This document shows, one piece after another, positions 7,658-15,358 of a DNA stretch of 64,000 nt. The stretch is from Ruminococcus_C callidus (GTDB lineage: Bacteria; Bacillota; Clostridia; Oscillospirales; Ruminococcaceae), in NCBI RefSeq assembly GCF_049562855.1, contig NZ_CP186925.1, positions 1,240,001 through 1,304,000 of the forward strand, in the 5' to 3' direction. The stretch's first letter is position 1. Every line of letters starts with the position of its first letter. The notes beneath the pieces are model-generated. The model was not told the origin of the DNA, made no database searches, and was given only the letters and a program-made list of their open reading frames with translations. The translations under genes and the position numbers were made by a program.

Positions 7658-8548
7658 TTATAAGGATTCCGTCTGAAAATCCGGCGTATACCCTGCTGAA
7701 GCAGACGAGCGTTCCTGTCCATAACCGTTCAGTCCCAGCTGCACAGCATGTTTCCGAACGGACTCATATTCAAACGTGGCAATTCGCCGGTTCAGGTGCT
7801 TGTCCGACAGCGGCATTTCCGGCGGGGTGTACTGTCCCATCAGACTTAGCAAAAACGCATCTGTAGGCAGAGCCGCCGCCAGCCAGTCCAGCAGCTGCAT
7901 CGATTCTTTTCGATGTGCCGGCAGAACCAGATGCCGTACCACCAGACCGCGTTCCAGCAAATCGCCGTTCCATACCGGCTTTCCCACCTGTCGGAACATT
8001 TCCGGAATCGCCTTTGCTGCAACTGAAAAATAGTCCGGACAGTTGGCATATGCTCCTGCGGTTTCCAGTGTGTAAAATTTTAAATCAGGGAGGTAGATGT
8101 CCACCAGTCCCTCCAGCATGTGCAGGATTTCCGGCGATTCATAGCCGCCGCAGTTCCACACCACCGGAATGTGCAGCTTGGGTTTTGCCAGTTCCAGAGC
8201 CTGCACGATCCATGGTGTATAATGGCTTCCTGTGACCAGATTGATATTGTGTGCCTGCTGTTCCTGCAATTTCAGAAAACTCTCTGCAAGCTGTGTCACT
8301 GTGACTGCTTTTCCAACAGCCTGCCGGCTGATTTTCCGGTTCTGGCAAAATACACAGCCCAGAGCACAGCCGGAAAAGAACACAGTTCCGGAACCATGTC
8401 TGCCGGAAATGCAAGGCTCCTCCCATGGGTGCAGGGCTGCTCTGGCGATTCGAATTTTCGTGCCGCAGTGACAAAGCCCCACGCCTTTTTCCCGATCAGC
8501 ACCGCATCGTCTGGGGCAGAGGGTGCAGTGTGCCGCGTCAAAACTCAT
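7658..8548 (-). CDS. Radical SAM protein, PflX/COG1313-like (putative pyruvate formate-lyase activase relative)
   Basis: 296 residues. The radical SAM cluster motif is SGCALGCVFCQN (Cys61, Cys65, Cys68), preceded by an N-terminal Cys-rich segment (Cys8, 11, 15, 26, 28) that may hold another metal site. The following LVTGSHYTPWI and VWNCGGYESPEIL regions match COG1313 proteins, whose substrate is unknown despite the PflA-like label. The start overlaps the nspC stop by four bases (ATGA), so translation is coupled. Position at the end of the polyamine operon suggests cotranscription, not necessarily a polyamine role. Confidence 0.85.
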   Translation of the reverse strand: MSFDAAHCTLCPRRCGADREKGVGLCHCGTKIRIARAALHPWEEPCISGRHGSGTVFFSGCALGCVFCQNRKISRQAVGKAVTVTQLAESFLKLQEQQAHNINLVTGSHYTPWIVQALELAKPKLHIPVVWNCGGYESPEILHMLEGLVDIYLPDLKFYTLETAGAYANCPDYFSVAAKAIPEMFRQVGKPVWNGDLLERGLVVRHLVLPAHRKESMQLLDWLAAALPTDAFLLSLMGQYTPPEMPLSDKHLNRRIATFEYESVRKHAVQLGLNGYGQERSSASAGYTPDFQTESL

Positions 8549-9693
8549 GACAGCCGTCCCTCAAAATCGGCATAGCCAAACCGCTTTACCAAATCGATAT
8601 GTCCATTCTGATAGAGGGCAATATCCGGCAAGGGAACGCCGTTGAATGTGTTGTTTTTCACCATGGAGTAAATTGCCATGTCGCAGAATACCAGCTTTTC
8701 GCCTGCTTGCAGCTGATGGTCGAAAGAGTAATCTCCGATCACATCACCGGCAAGGCAGGTGTTTCCGGCAAGGCGGTAGGTATAAGCTTTTTCGCCGGCT
8801 GTCCCGCTGTACAGAATGTGCGGGCGATAGGGCATTTCCAGAACGTCCGGCATATGGCAGGCAGCAGAAGCGTCCAGAATGGCAATGTCCATGCCGTTGT
8901 GTACCACGTCCAGCACAGTTGCCACCAGATAACCGGCATTCAGAGCAACTGCTTCTCCCGGCTCCAGATATACCTGTACGCCGTAGGTGTCCCGTACCCG
9001 TTCAATGCAGCGTACCAGCCGTTCCACGTCATAGTCCGGACGGGTGATGTGGTGTCCGCCGCCGAAGTTTACCCACTTGCATCGTTTCAGCCACTTGTCA
9101 AACTGCGGCAGCATGTGGTCGAGGGTACGCTCCAGAACGTCAGAGTTCTGCTCGCACATGGTGTGAAAGTGAATCCCGTCCAAGCCGGCAAAGTCGTCTT
9201 CCATTTGTTCCAGCGGTACACCCATGCGGGAACCGGAAATGCAGGGGTTGTATAGATCAGTTTCTACTTCTGCATAGCCGGGATTGATGCGAATGCCGCA
9301 GGAAATATTCCGGGTTGCATCTTGCACCTGCTGCCGGTATTTTTTCCATTGTCCAAACGAGTTGAATACAATATGGTCGCAGAGTTCCAGCAGCTGTGTG
9401 AAATCTTCCTGCGTGTAGGCAGGGGAGAACACATGCACTTCTTTCCCGAAGTGCTCTCGTCCCAGTTTTGCCTCGAATAATCCGCTGGCAGTCGTTCCGG
9501 CGAGATCGTCCCGAATCAGCGGGTAGGCGGAGAACATTGAGAACGCCTTTTGTGCCAGCAGGATCTTACAGCCGGTTCGCTGCTGGATTTGTTTCAGCAA
9601 CGCGGTGTTCTTTTGCAGCAGCCGTGCATCAGTGAGATAGCAAGGCGTATGCAGATCATCAATGGGAATGTCAAATAAAGATTCAAAGTCCAT
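8545..9693 (-). CDS. nspC: Carboxynorspermidine/carboxyspermidine decarboxylase
   Basis: 382 residues of the alanine-racemase-fold PLP decarboxylases. The PLP lysine is in ILLAQKAFSMF (about Lys49); ASGLFEAKLG, GIRINPGYAEVE, NFGGGHHIT, YLEPGEAV and the active-site FCDMAIYSMVKNNTFNG segment are typical of NspC. The enzyme removes CO2 from carboxyspermidine or carboxynorspermidine, giving the triamine. ATG at 9693 is chosen because AAGGA lies nine bases upstream; a TTG six bases earlier is too close. The partner dehydrogenase is at 10211-11413. Confidence 0.93.
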   Translation of the reverse strand: MDFESLFDIPIDDLHTPCYLTDARLLQKNTALLKQIQQRTGCKILLAQKAFSMFSAYPLIRDDLAGTTASGLFEAKLGREHFGKEVHVFSPAYTQEDFTQLLELCDHIVFNSFGQWKKYRQQVQDATRNISCGIRINPGYAEVETDLYNPCISGSRMGVPLEQMEDDFAGLDGIHFHTMCEQNSDVLERTLDHMLPQFDKWLKRCKWVNFGGGHHITRPDYDVERLVRCIERVRDTYGVQVYLEPGEAVALNAGYLVATVLDVVHNGMDIAILDASAACHMPDVLEMPYRPHILYSGTAGEKAYTYRLAGNTCLAGDVIGDYSFDHQLQAGEKLVFCDMAIYSMVKNNTFNGVPLPDIALYQNGHIDLVKRFGYADFEGRLS

Positions 9694-9715
9694 TTTCAAA
9701 ATTCCTTTCTTGCAA

Positions 9716-9748
9716 AAGAAGCGTTCTGCTTGATGCGGAACGCTTCTT
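9716..9748 (-). terminator. Weak terminator between the DUF4288-like gene and nspC
   Basis: 11-bp stem (AAGAAGCGTTC 9716-9726 with 9738-9748) followed on the minus strand by a short T-rich tract. It may reduce readthrough from the upstream operon into nspC. Confidence 0.6.
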
Positions 9749-9767
9749 CTAATTTGAGGGATTCATA

Positions 9768-9837
9768 GATTGCGTGCAAAGCCGTCAGGCGGGCTTTGTG
9801 CGGTGTTGCCTTAAATCAGGCTTTATGCAGTGTTTCC
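9768..9837. repeat. Two adjoining MITE half-elements
   Basis: 9768-9810 ends in GGTGTTGCC (subfamily C right end with the internal GCGTGCAAAGCC stretch). 9819-9837 is the right end of a subfamily B copy (TTTATGCAGTGTTTCC). Neither has a partner end, so both are remnants. The stop codon of the DUF4288-like gene lies one base beyond. Confidence 0.7.
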
Positions 9838-9838
9838 T

Positions 9839-10198
9839 TTATTTTGGATCGGGAAAATACCGCAGAGGCAGCATTTCTTCCCGTGTACAGGAATCGCTAA
9901 GAAGTTCTACCAATTTCGTTTCGGAAAACTCCGAATGATTCTGAAAGATTCTGGAATACACTTCCTGTACATCACTTTCCACGTCATCAGACTGAAAACA
10001 GTCCAGATAGTCTACAACAGTGCAATGTACAGTGTCGCCGTACATATTTCTACGCTTGTTGTCCATTGTTTGCTTTACATAGATTTCCGCCTTTTGATAA
10101 GCTTCATCAAAAGAGCCGGCATCTACTTGCAAGATAGATTCCTCGTAGAAAATCTGTTCCTTTACAGTGTATTTCAGAAGTAGTTTTACATGGTACAT
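9839..10198 (-). CDS. Small hypothetical protein, DUF4288-like
   Basis: 119 residues, no signal peptide or membrane segment. The start MYHVKLLLKYTVKEQIFYEESILQV, then a segment with FDEAYQKAEIYVKQ, resemble DUF4288 proteins as remembered, whose function is unknown. It lies 12 bases after the carboxynorspermidine dehydrogenase gene in the same operon. Similarity is from memory only. Confidence 0.6.
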   Translation of the reverse strand: MYHVKLLLKYTVKEQIFYEESILQVDAGSFDEAYQKAEIYVKQTMDNKRRNMYGDTVHCTVVDYLDCFQSDDVESDVQEVYSRIFQNHSEFSETKLVELLSDSCTREEMLPLRYFPDPK

Positions 10199-10210
10199 TG
10201 TTGTATCTCC

Positions 10211-11413
10211 TTAATCTACCAGCACCGGATCAAAATTCTCAGTCCACGGCAGCCCCCACTTGTTCAGTGCGTCCATGAACGGATCCGGATCGAATTCTTC
10301 TACATTATAAACGCCCGGTTTTTTCCACTTGCCGGTCATTACCAGCATTGCACCGATCATTGCCGGAACACCTGTGGTGTAGGAAACTGCCTGAGAGCCA
10401 ACTTCCTTGTAGCATTCCTGATGATCGCAGACGTTGTAAACGTAGTAGTTCACCGGCTTACCGTCCTTGACACCCTGACAAATGCAGCCGATGTTGGTCT
10501 TGCCCACGGTGCGGGGACCGAGGGAAGCCGGATCCGGCAGAACTGCCTTGAGGAACTGCAGGGGAACGATTTCCTTACCCTCGAACATGATCGGCTCAAT
10601 AGAAGTCATGCCTACATTTTCCAGACACTTGAGGTGTGTCAGATAGCTCTGTCCAAATGTCATAAAAAAGCGGATTCTCTTGATGCCCTTGATATTCAGT
10701 GCCAGAGATTCCAGTTCTTCGTGGTGCAGCAGGTACATATCCTTTTCGCCAACCTGATCGAAGTTGTATTCCCGTTTGATTTCCATAGGCTCGGTTTCCA
10801 CCCATTCGCCGTTTTCGATGTAGCTGCCCTTTGCAGAAACTTCCCGAATATTGATTTCCGGATTGAAGTTGGTAGCGAAAGGATAGCCGTGGTCACCGCC
10901 GTTGCAGTCCAGAATGTCGATATAATTGATTTCGTCAAAGTAGTGCTTCTGGGCATAAGCACAAAATACGCCAGTTACGCCGGGGTCAAAGCCGCTGCCC
11001 AGCAGAGCTGTGATGCCAGCTTTTTCGAAGCGTTCCCGATAAGCCCACTGCCACTTGTACTCAAACTTTGCCGTATCTTCCGGTTCATAGTTTGCGGTGT
11101 CCACATAGTCCGTCTTGGTTGCAAGGCAAGCGTCCATAATGGTCAGATCCTGATAGGGAAGTGCCACATTGATGACAATGTCTGGCTTCTCCTGCTCGAT
11201 CAGAGCGATCAGCTGGTCTACATCATTGGCATCCACCTGTGCAGTGGTGATCTTGGTAGCTGTCTTGTCCTGCAATTCTTCCTTGAACTTGTCACATTTG
11301 GACTTGGTACGGCTGGCAATGCAGATCTCTGTAAATACTTCGCTGTTCTGGCAGCATTTGTGAATGACAACGCCTGCCACGCCGCCGGCTCCGATAATTA
11401 ACGCTTTTCCCAT
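10211..11413 (-). CDS. Carboxynorspermidine/carboxyspermidine dehydrogenase (saccharopine dehydrogenase family)
   Basis: 400 residues. The N-terminal Rossmann motif is MGKALIIGAGGVAGVV, followed by VDANDVDQLIALIEQEKPD and the substrate region ALLGSGFDPGVTGVFCAYA, typical of the Lys1-like carboxyspermidine synthase/dehydrogenase group. It reductively joins aspartate semialdehyde to putrescine (or diaminopropane) using NAD(P)H, giving the substrate of NspC. ATG at 11413 is preferred (GGAGG nine bases upstream); ATG at 11419 is closer than usual. Aspartate semialdehyde would come from asd at 40306. Confidence 0.92.
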   Translation of the reverse strand: MGKALIIGAGGVAGVVIHKCCQNSEVFTEICIASRTKSKCDKFKEELQDKTATKITTAQVDANDVDQLIALIEQEKPDIVINVALPYQDLTIMDACLATKTDYVDTANYEPEDTAKFEYKWQWAYRERFEKAGITALLGSGFDPGVTGVFCAYAQKHYFDEINYIDILDCNGGDHGYPFATNFNPEINIREVSAKGSYIENGEWVETEPMEIKREYNFDQVGEKDMYLLHHEELESLALNIKGIKRIRFFMTFGQSYLTHLKCLENVGMTSIEPIMFEGKEIVPLQFLKAVLPDPASLGPRTVGKTNIGCICQGVKDGKPVNYYVYNVCDHQECYKEVGSQAVSYTTGVPAMIGAMLVMTGKWKKPGVYNVEEFDPDPFMDALNKWGLPWTENFDPVLVD

Positions 11414-11452
11414 GTTCATATACCTCCAAAAATTCAAAAATAACAATATTGA

Positions 11453-12322
11453 TTAGCAGCAATCCCAGGTATAAAGCACATCACTGAAATCGCAGTTTTT
11501 TAACTTTTCCCGATTGATGAAGAAGTTGCCGATGCCGCAATCACCCCATAAAATTTTCCAGTCGGTTCCCATGTCACTGTCCAACTGAAACAGCAATACA
11601 TCATGCGTGTCTTCACTGCTTCTGGGGTCCCATTGTGCAAAGCCGGGGTAACCGCCGATCTTATGACCGCTGCCCCCGTCGAAAAAGTCATCCATATTTT
11701 CTAGCAGGTTTTCAGCCTCCTCTGGATAATCCTGTTGTACCAGTTTTCGAATACAGCTTTCAAACCGATAATCACTGTAAGAAATTGTGTCCACATCTTC
11801 CGAGAATGCCAGCCCATAACAGCCTCTCACCGGGAAATAATCCTCCTCCTCATCAGAAGACGAATCCTGCATTTTCTCGCAGACTTCTTTCTCAGTGACC
11901 GTCCTGTCCGGTTCCTTGAAATAGAGCACCCGAAACGTATCCTGCAAGGTGTTGTCATCGAAATTCAGTCCGCTGACATCGTCGTTCAGAATCCAGAATT
12001 GCAGCAGCCCCTGATGCGGAAAGTCTTCCAGCGTGATCTCTGCACAGTCGATCTGTGCCAGCAGCCGCAGTTGCACACCCTTGCTGTCCTCCGGAATTTT
12101 CGCATCGTGGGGAACATATCCAATACCGCCAACCTTGCTGTCAAACAGACTGGGCTTGGTGTCCGTCAGTTTCAGCTTCATGCAGGGGATAGCCGTCTTT
12201 TGCAGAATCTCCTCACGGATTTCTTTCACCATATTCGCAGCAGAATCCGTTTTTTCAGATGCTTCGACTTCTTTCGGCACACGATCTTTATCTTTTCGCT
12301 TAAATAAGTCCAATAATCCCAT
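11453..12322 (-). CDS. YwqG-like protein (DUF1963)
   Basis: 289 residues. After a basic N terminus (MGLLDLFKRKDKDRVPKE), the body shows the DUF1963 pattern: GGIGYVPHDAKIPEDSKG, LLAQIDCAEI, GLLQFWI, GHKIGGYPGFAQWDPR, LLFQLDSD and a final WGDCGIGNFFI. The family is widespread and of unknown function, often beside SUKH-type proteins. It sits within the polyamine operon between speE and the dehydrogenase gene with short gaps (12 and 39 bases), though nothing in it suggests polyamine chemistry. Confidence 0.88.
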   Translation of the reverse strand: MGLLDLFKRKDKDRVPKEVEASEKTDSAANMVKEIREEILQKTAIPCMKLKLTDTKPSLFDSKVGGIGYVPHDAKIPEDSKGVQLRLLAQIDCAEITLEDFPHQGLLQFWILNDDVSGLNFDDNTLQDTFRVLYFKEPDRTVTEKEVCEKMQDSSSDEEEDYFPVRGCYGLAFSEDVDTISYSDYRFESCIRKLVQQDYPEEAENLLENMDDFFDGGSGHKIGGYPGFAQWDPRSSEDTHDVLLFQLDSDMGTDWKILWGDCGIGNFFINREKLKNCDFSDVLYTWDCC

Positions 12323-12334
12323 GCCTACTACTCC

Positions 12335-13198
12335 TTATCTTTTGTCACGTTCGGATTCCCTCAGGGCATCGCGAACGTTGTTCGGAATGGCGAAACAACC
12401 CCGATGCAGAATCGTATTGTAATATCTGGTTTTGATACCCAGCCCATTCCACCAGTCCGCCTGCAAATCCCGTACAGGGTCATACTTTTTCGAAGCAAAT
12501 CCAAAGAGCCAGTGTCCGGAGGGATAAGTGGGGATATGAGCCTGATACACCAGTGCAATCGGGAAGAACCCCTTGATGCGGCTGTGTGCCCGCTTCATGG
12601 CGTTGGAATAGGACGTGTAGAATGTGCTTTCATGCTGGTTGACCAGTATGCCGTCCTCGGTCAACGCCTTATAGCAGTTGCCGTAGAATTCCTTGGTAAA
12701 CAGACCTTCACCCACGCCGAACGGATCAGTAGAATCCACAATAATCAGGTCGTATTCGTTTTCCACCTTGCGGACAAACCGCAGGCCGTCCTGATAGTAA
12801 ATATGTACCCGCGGATCGTCCAGACTGCATGCTGTAAACGGCAGATACTCTTTCGCCAGATGCACCACCAGTTCGTCGATCTCCACCATGTCGATCTGTT
12901 CAATGGAGGGGTAGCGGCAGAGTTCCCGCACCGTGCCGCCGTCGCCGGCACCGATCACCAGAACCTTTTTGATGTTCGGGTTGGTCGCCATAGGAATGTG
13001 AGTAATCATCTCGTGGTAGATGTACTCATCTTTTTCGGTTACCATCAGCAGACCGTCCAGCGTCATAATACGTCCGAATTCCACAGAATCAAACACGTCG
13101 ATTCGTTGGAATTCGCTCTGCACACTGGCAAACTGCCTGTCAATGCGAATGGAGAGCCGGACGTTATCCGTGTGATTTTCGGTATACCAGATGTCCAT
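12335..13198 (-). CDS. speE: Spermidine synthase (aminopropyltransferase)
   Basis: 287 residues. The N-terminal beta domain (MDIWYTENHTDNVRLSIRID) is followed by the Rossmann domain with VLVIGAGDGGTVRELCRYP, the acidic DMVEIDE strand, and the catalytic DLIIVDSTDPFGVGEGLF. The enzyme moves aminopropyl from decarboxylated AdoMet, made by SpeD of the same operon, to putrescine or another amine. The amine specificity (putrescine, agmatine, cadaverine) cannot be read from sequence alone, and no agmatinase gene is seen here. Confidence 0.94.
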   Translation of the reverse strand: MDIWYTENHTDNVRLSIRIDRQFASVQSEFQRIDVFDSVEFGRIMTLDGLLMVTEKDEYIYHEMITHIPMATNPNIKKVLVIGAGDGGTVRELCRYPSIEQIDMVEIDELVVHLAKEYLPFTACSLDDPRVHIYYQDGLRFVRKVENEYDLIIVDSTDPFGVGEGLFTKEFYGNCYKALTEDGILVNQHESTFYTSYSNAMKRAHSRIKGFFPIALVYQAHIPTYPSGHWLFGFASKKYDPVRDLQADWWNGLGIKTRYYNTILHRGCFAIPNNVRDALRESERDKR

Positions 13199-13228
13199 AT
13201 CAAAACTCCTTTCACTTTGCCTTTTCCA

Positions 13229-13705
13229 TTAGGATTCCTTGACCAGTTTTCCTGTCATATGCTCCGGTGTCAGTGCAAGGCATAGCACATTCGGACGGGA
13301 ATGCTGCAATTCATGTTCCAGATACGCCTTATCATCAGTAAATTTCTGGCAGAGGTGCGTGCAGATTTCCAGTTCCTTTTCTGTATCTTTCACCGGCTGA
13401 ATCCTGCCGAACACTACAACACTTTTGATATGCAGCGGCCACTGACCGTCCTCCCGATAGCCCTCGTCATGGACACAGTAGGAAACCTTGTCGCATTGGG
13501 AAATGGCATCAATCTTGTGACCTGTTTTCGCTCCGTGGAAATACAGCTTGCCGTCTGCTTCACAGTACCAGTGGTTCATAGGAATGCCATAAGGATATCC
13601 GTCGTCGCCCAGTACGGACAAGATACCCCGTGGTTCCTTTTCCAGAATCGCAATGCATTCCGCGTCAGAAAGCTGCTGCTTCCATCTTCGCATCGGTCGA
13701 AACAT
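13229..13705 (-). CDS. Pyridoxamine 5'-phosphate oxidase family (NimA-like) flavoprotein
   Basis: 158 residues. The split-barrel FMN-binding fold is suggested by EPRGILSVLGDDGYPYGIPM, KLYFHGAKTGHKIDAI and VVVFGRIQPVKDTEKE. Family members bind FMN or haem and reduce small molecules (nitroimidazoles, among others); the substrate here is unknown. It opens the second half of the polyamine operon just upstream of speE (30 bases). A start further inside (ATG of MRRWKQQ) is possible; the ORF start has AGGAGG upstream and is kept. Confidence 0.85.
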   Translation of the reverse strand: MFRPMRRWKQQLSDAECIAILEKEPRGILSVLGDDGYPYGIPMNHWYCEADGKLYFHGAKTGHKIDAISQCDKVSYCVHDEGYREDGQWPLHIKSVVVFGRIQPVKDTEKELEICTHLCQKFTDDKAYLEHELQHSRPNVLCLALTPEHMTGKLVKES

Positions 13706-13800
13706 TTTTATGCCTCCTTTTTCATAGAAACGTTTTATTCAACAAGCTGAGATTTCGCAATTTCTAAATTCACCTCAGCAGCAATCACAATAATATAAAA

Positions 13801-13905
13801 CTATAAAACATCACGAAAATCACGGACAGAACGTTGCTTTTCCAATTCGTCAAGTGCTTTTTTCGCAGCATATTTCGCGTATTGCAATGCCTGTTCTTTT
13901 GTCAT
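13801..13905 (-). CDS. 34-residue hypothetical ORF with good ribosome-binding site
   Basis: ATG at 13905 follows AAAGGAG; the product reads MTKEQALQYAKYAAKKALDE and continues to a lysine/arginine-rich end, an amphipathic helix in appearance. The ribosome-binding site and first seven codons (about 31 bases) are repeated exactly at 14764-14794, where they are joined to a copy of the speA 3' end. Translation is plausible but unproven. Confidence 0.5.
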   Translation of the reverse strand: MTKEQALQYAKYAAKKALDELEKQRSVRDFRDVL

Positions 13906-13934
13906 GTTGATTCTCCTTTATAAACTGGAATTTA

Positions 13935-14570
13935 TTATATTCCTAATCTAATGAAATCCTTTATTTGACCTATTGTTATTTTTTCCAGATAGTCGTAGAA
14001 ATTGTTCGAAAAAAACTTCATAGCAAAATCTACTTTATTTTGCGTTGCATTCTTGTGATAATCAAAATCAAACATCTCCTCATGGTCAATTTTATAAATA
14101 CCACAATCATTATTATCTGCATCAAATTTAATACAGAATAAACAGCCATTTTCAGTATCCCACGAAAAGGGCAAATAGCCAAAACTTATCATGTATTTGT
14201 TATAAGCAGTCCAGATTCCTTCCATTCTATGTTCCGGGGAATTCTGAGAAAAGTTTCTTTGCCAGTCAAACAAATGAAAATAGGAAGTATAGTAGGCTTT
14301 TAACGGAATGGGTAATTTCGTACCAATTGTATTTTCAAGTTCCAGTATTTCATTTTCTGTAATATCAGAAGGAATATACTTCCATGTCTTGAATTTCAGT
14401 ATTGTTCCTTTCCAATTTTCTTCTTCAATCTCGCCTGTAAGGAATTTGTTTGGTATTTCTTCTTCTACAAAAACCTGAATCCATCTTTTGTTATAGACCT
14501 TTAGTATCTCATAAAATTTATCTAAAATATCCATTATCTTATTACGATGCTCTGTGATTATATCATTCAT
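13935..14570 (-). CDS. SUKH (SMI1/KNR4)-like protein
   Basis: 211 residues from ATG 14570 (GAGGTG seven bases upstream). The longer in-frame reading into 14603 comes from duplicated speA-flank DNA and is rejected. The central ENEILELENTIGTKLPIPLK followed by AYYTSYFHLFDW is the SUKH pattern (acidic residues, LP, then an aromatic-rich strand). SUKH proteins often act as immunity proteins against polymorphic toxins. Base composition is clearly more AT-rich than speA or speE on either side, suggesting acquisition. No toxin gene is adjacent. Confidence 0.65.
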   Translation of the reverse strand: MNDIITEHRNKIMDILDKFYEILKVYNKRWIQVFVEEEIPNKFLTGEIEEENWKGTILKFKTWKYIPSDITENEILELENTIGTKLPIPLKAYYTSYFHLFDWQRNFSQNSPEHRMEGIWTAYNKYMISFGYLPFSWDTENGCLFCIKFDADNNDCGIYKIDHEEMFDFDYHKNATQNKVDFAMKFFSNNFYDYLEKITIGQIKDFIRLGI

Positions 14571-14618
14571 CTGTTCACCTCTAAATTCCGATTTACCAAG
14601 CACACATACCCAACGCCC

Positions 14619-14780
14619 CTACTTCTTCACCACATTCAATCTCGCAATCTCCATATCCTGCGGTCCGGTTAGAGAACAGCCCTTTTCCTTGGCGTACTGG
14701 ATATAATTCACAATATCCGCCGTAATGCGTTCGCCGGGGGCGAGAATCGGGATTCCCGGCAGTGCCTGTTCTTTTGTCAT
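14619..14780 (-). pseudogene. Duplicated 3' end of speA joined to a new start
   Basis: 53 codons. MTKEQA is followed directly by the last 47 residues of the arginine decarboxylase (PGIPILAPGERITADIVNY onward). The DNA of 14621-14760 matches 15361-15500 at 135 of 140 positions by eye, and weaker similarity continues downstream to about 14583. The fragment has an intact ribosome-binding site, so a small peptide could be made, but it lacks the PLP domain and can only be a relic or byproduct of a recombination event. Confidence 0.8.
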
Positions 14781-14860
14781 GTTGATTCTCCTTTGCAAAC
14801 CAGAAGTTGTAAGTGATTTAAAGGAAAATTTGGTTTTAATCAATGCGGTAAACCCGGGAT

Positions 14861-15232
14861 TTATTCTTCAAAACTTTTTGGGTCTAACAGATAAGCTATA
14901 TCATCTTGGAATTTTAGTGGTATTCTGTTTCTCTTTTCTTCAATAAGTGGAAATGGTGGTAACTCATAGCTCATCAGTAATTCTATTGCATCTTCTATTA
15001 CATCATCTTCATTTGGTTCAGTAATCACTGTTTGTAACAATAACACTAAATCATCATGAATATCACTTATATCCTGCTGATAATATGGATCCATAAACCA
15101 ATCTAAACAAAAAAGCATACTGAGTTTTCTTTGGGTATCATCTCCAAGTAATACCTTTGCAATTTCACATATTCCTTTTCTGACAATATCTCTATCTTTG
15201 TCTGTATATGTAACAAATCTGCCATTCTCCAT
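14861..15232 (-). CDS. Hypothetical protein in the segment between speA copies
   Basis: 123 residues, acidic, no signal or membrane segment, starting MENGRFVTYTDKDRDIVRKG with GGGGAG eight bases upstream of the ATG. It is AT-rich like the SUKH-like gene. It contains helical stretches (SMLFCLDWFMDPYYQQDISD, DVIEDAIELLMSYEL) that resemble small immunity proteins in general style, but no family was recognised. It lies between the two copies of the speA 3' end. Confidence 0.6.
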   Translation of the reverse strand: MENGRFVTYTDKDRDIVRKGICEIAKVLLGDDTQRKLSMLFCLDWFMDPYYQQDISDIHDDLVLLLQTVITEPNEDDVIEDAIELLMSYELPPFPLIEEKRNRIPLKFQDDIAYLLDPKSFEE

Positions 15233-15358
15233 AATTTATACTCCCCAATTGAAATTACTGGATTATATTTTTTTAATTATTCAAATTCTTTTTTACTCAC
15301 TTAAGTCCCAATTTAAACCAGTTCGTCAAATTCCGATTTGTCAAGCAAACAGTAACCC

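Noticed and set aside
14619..14843. 74-codon ORF starting at 14843
   Set aside because: The upstream part has no ribosome-binding site; only the part from 14780 has one, and it is a duplicated fragment of speA rather than a new gene.
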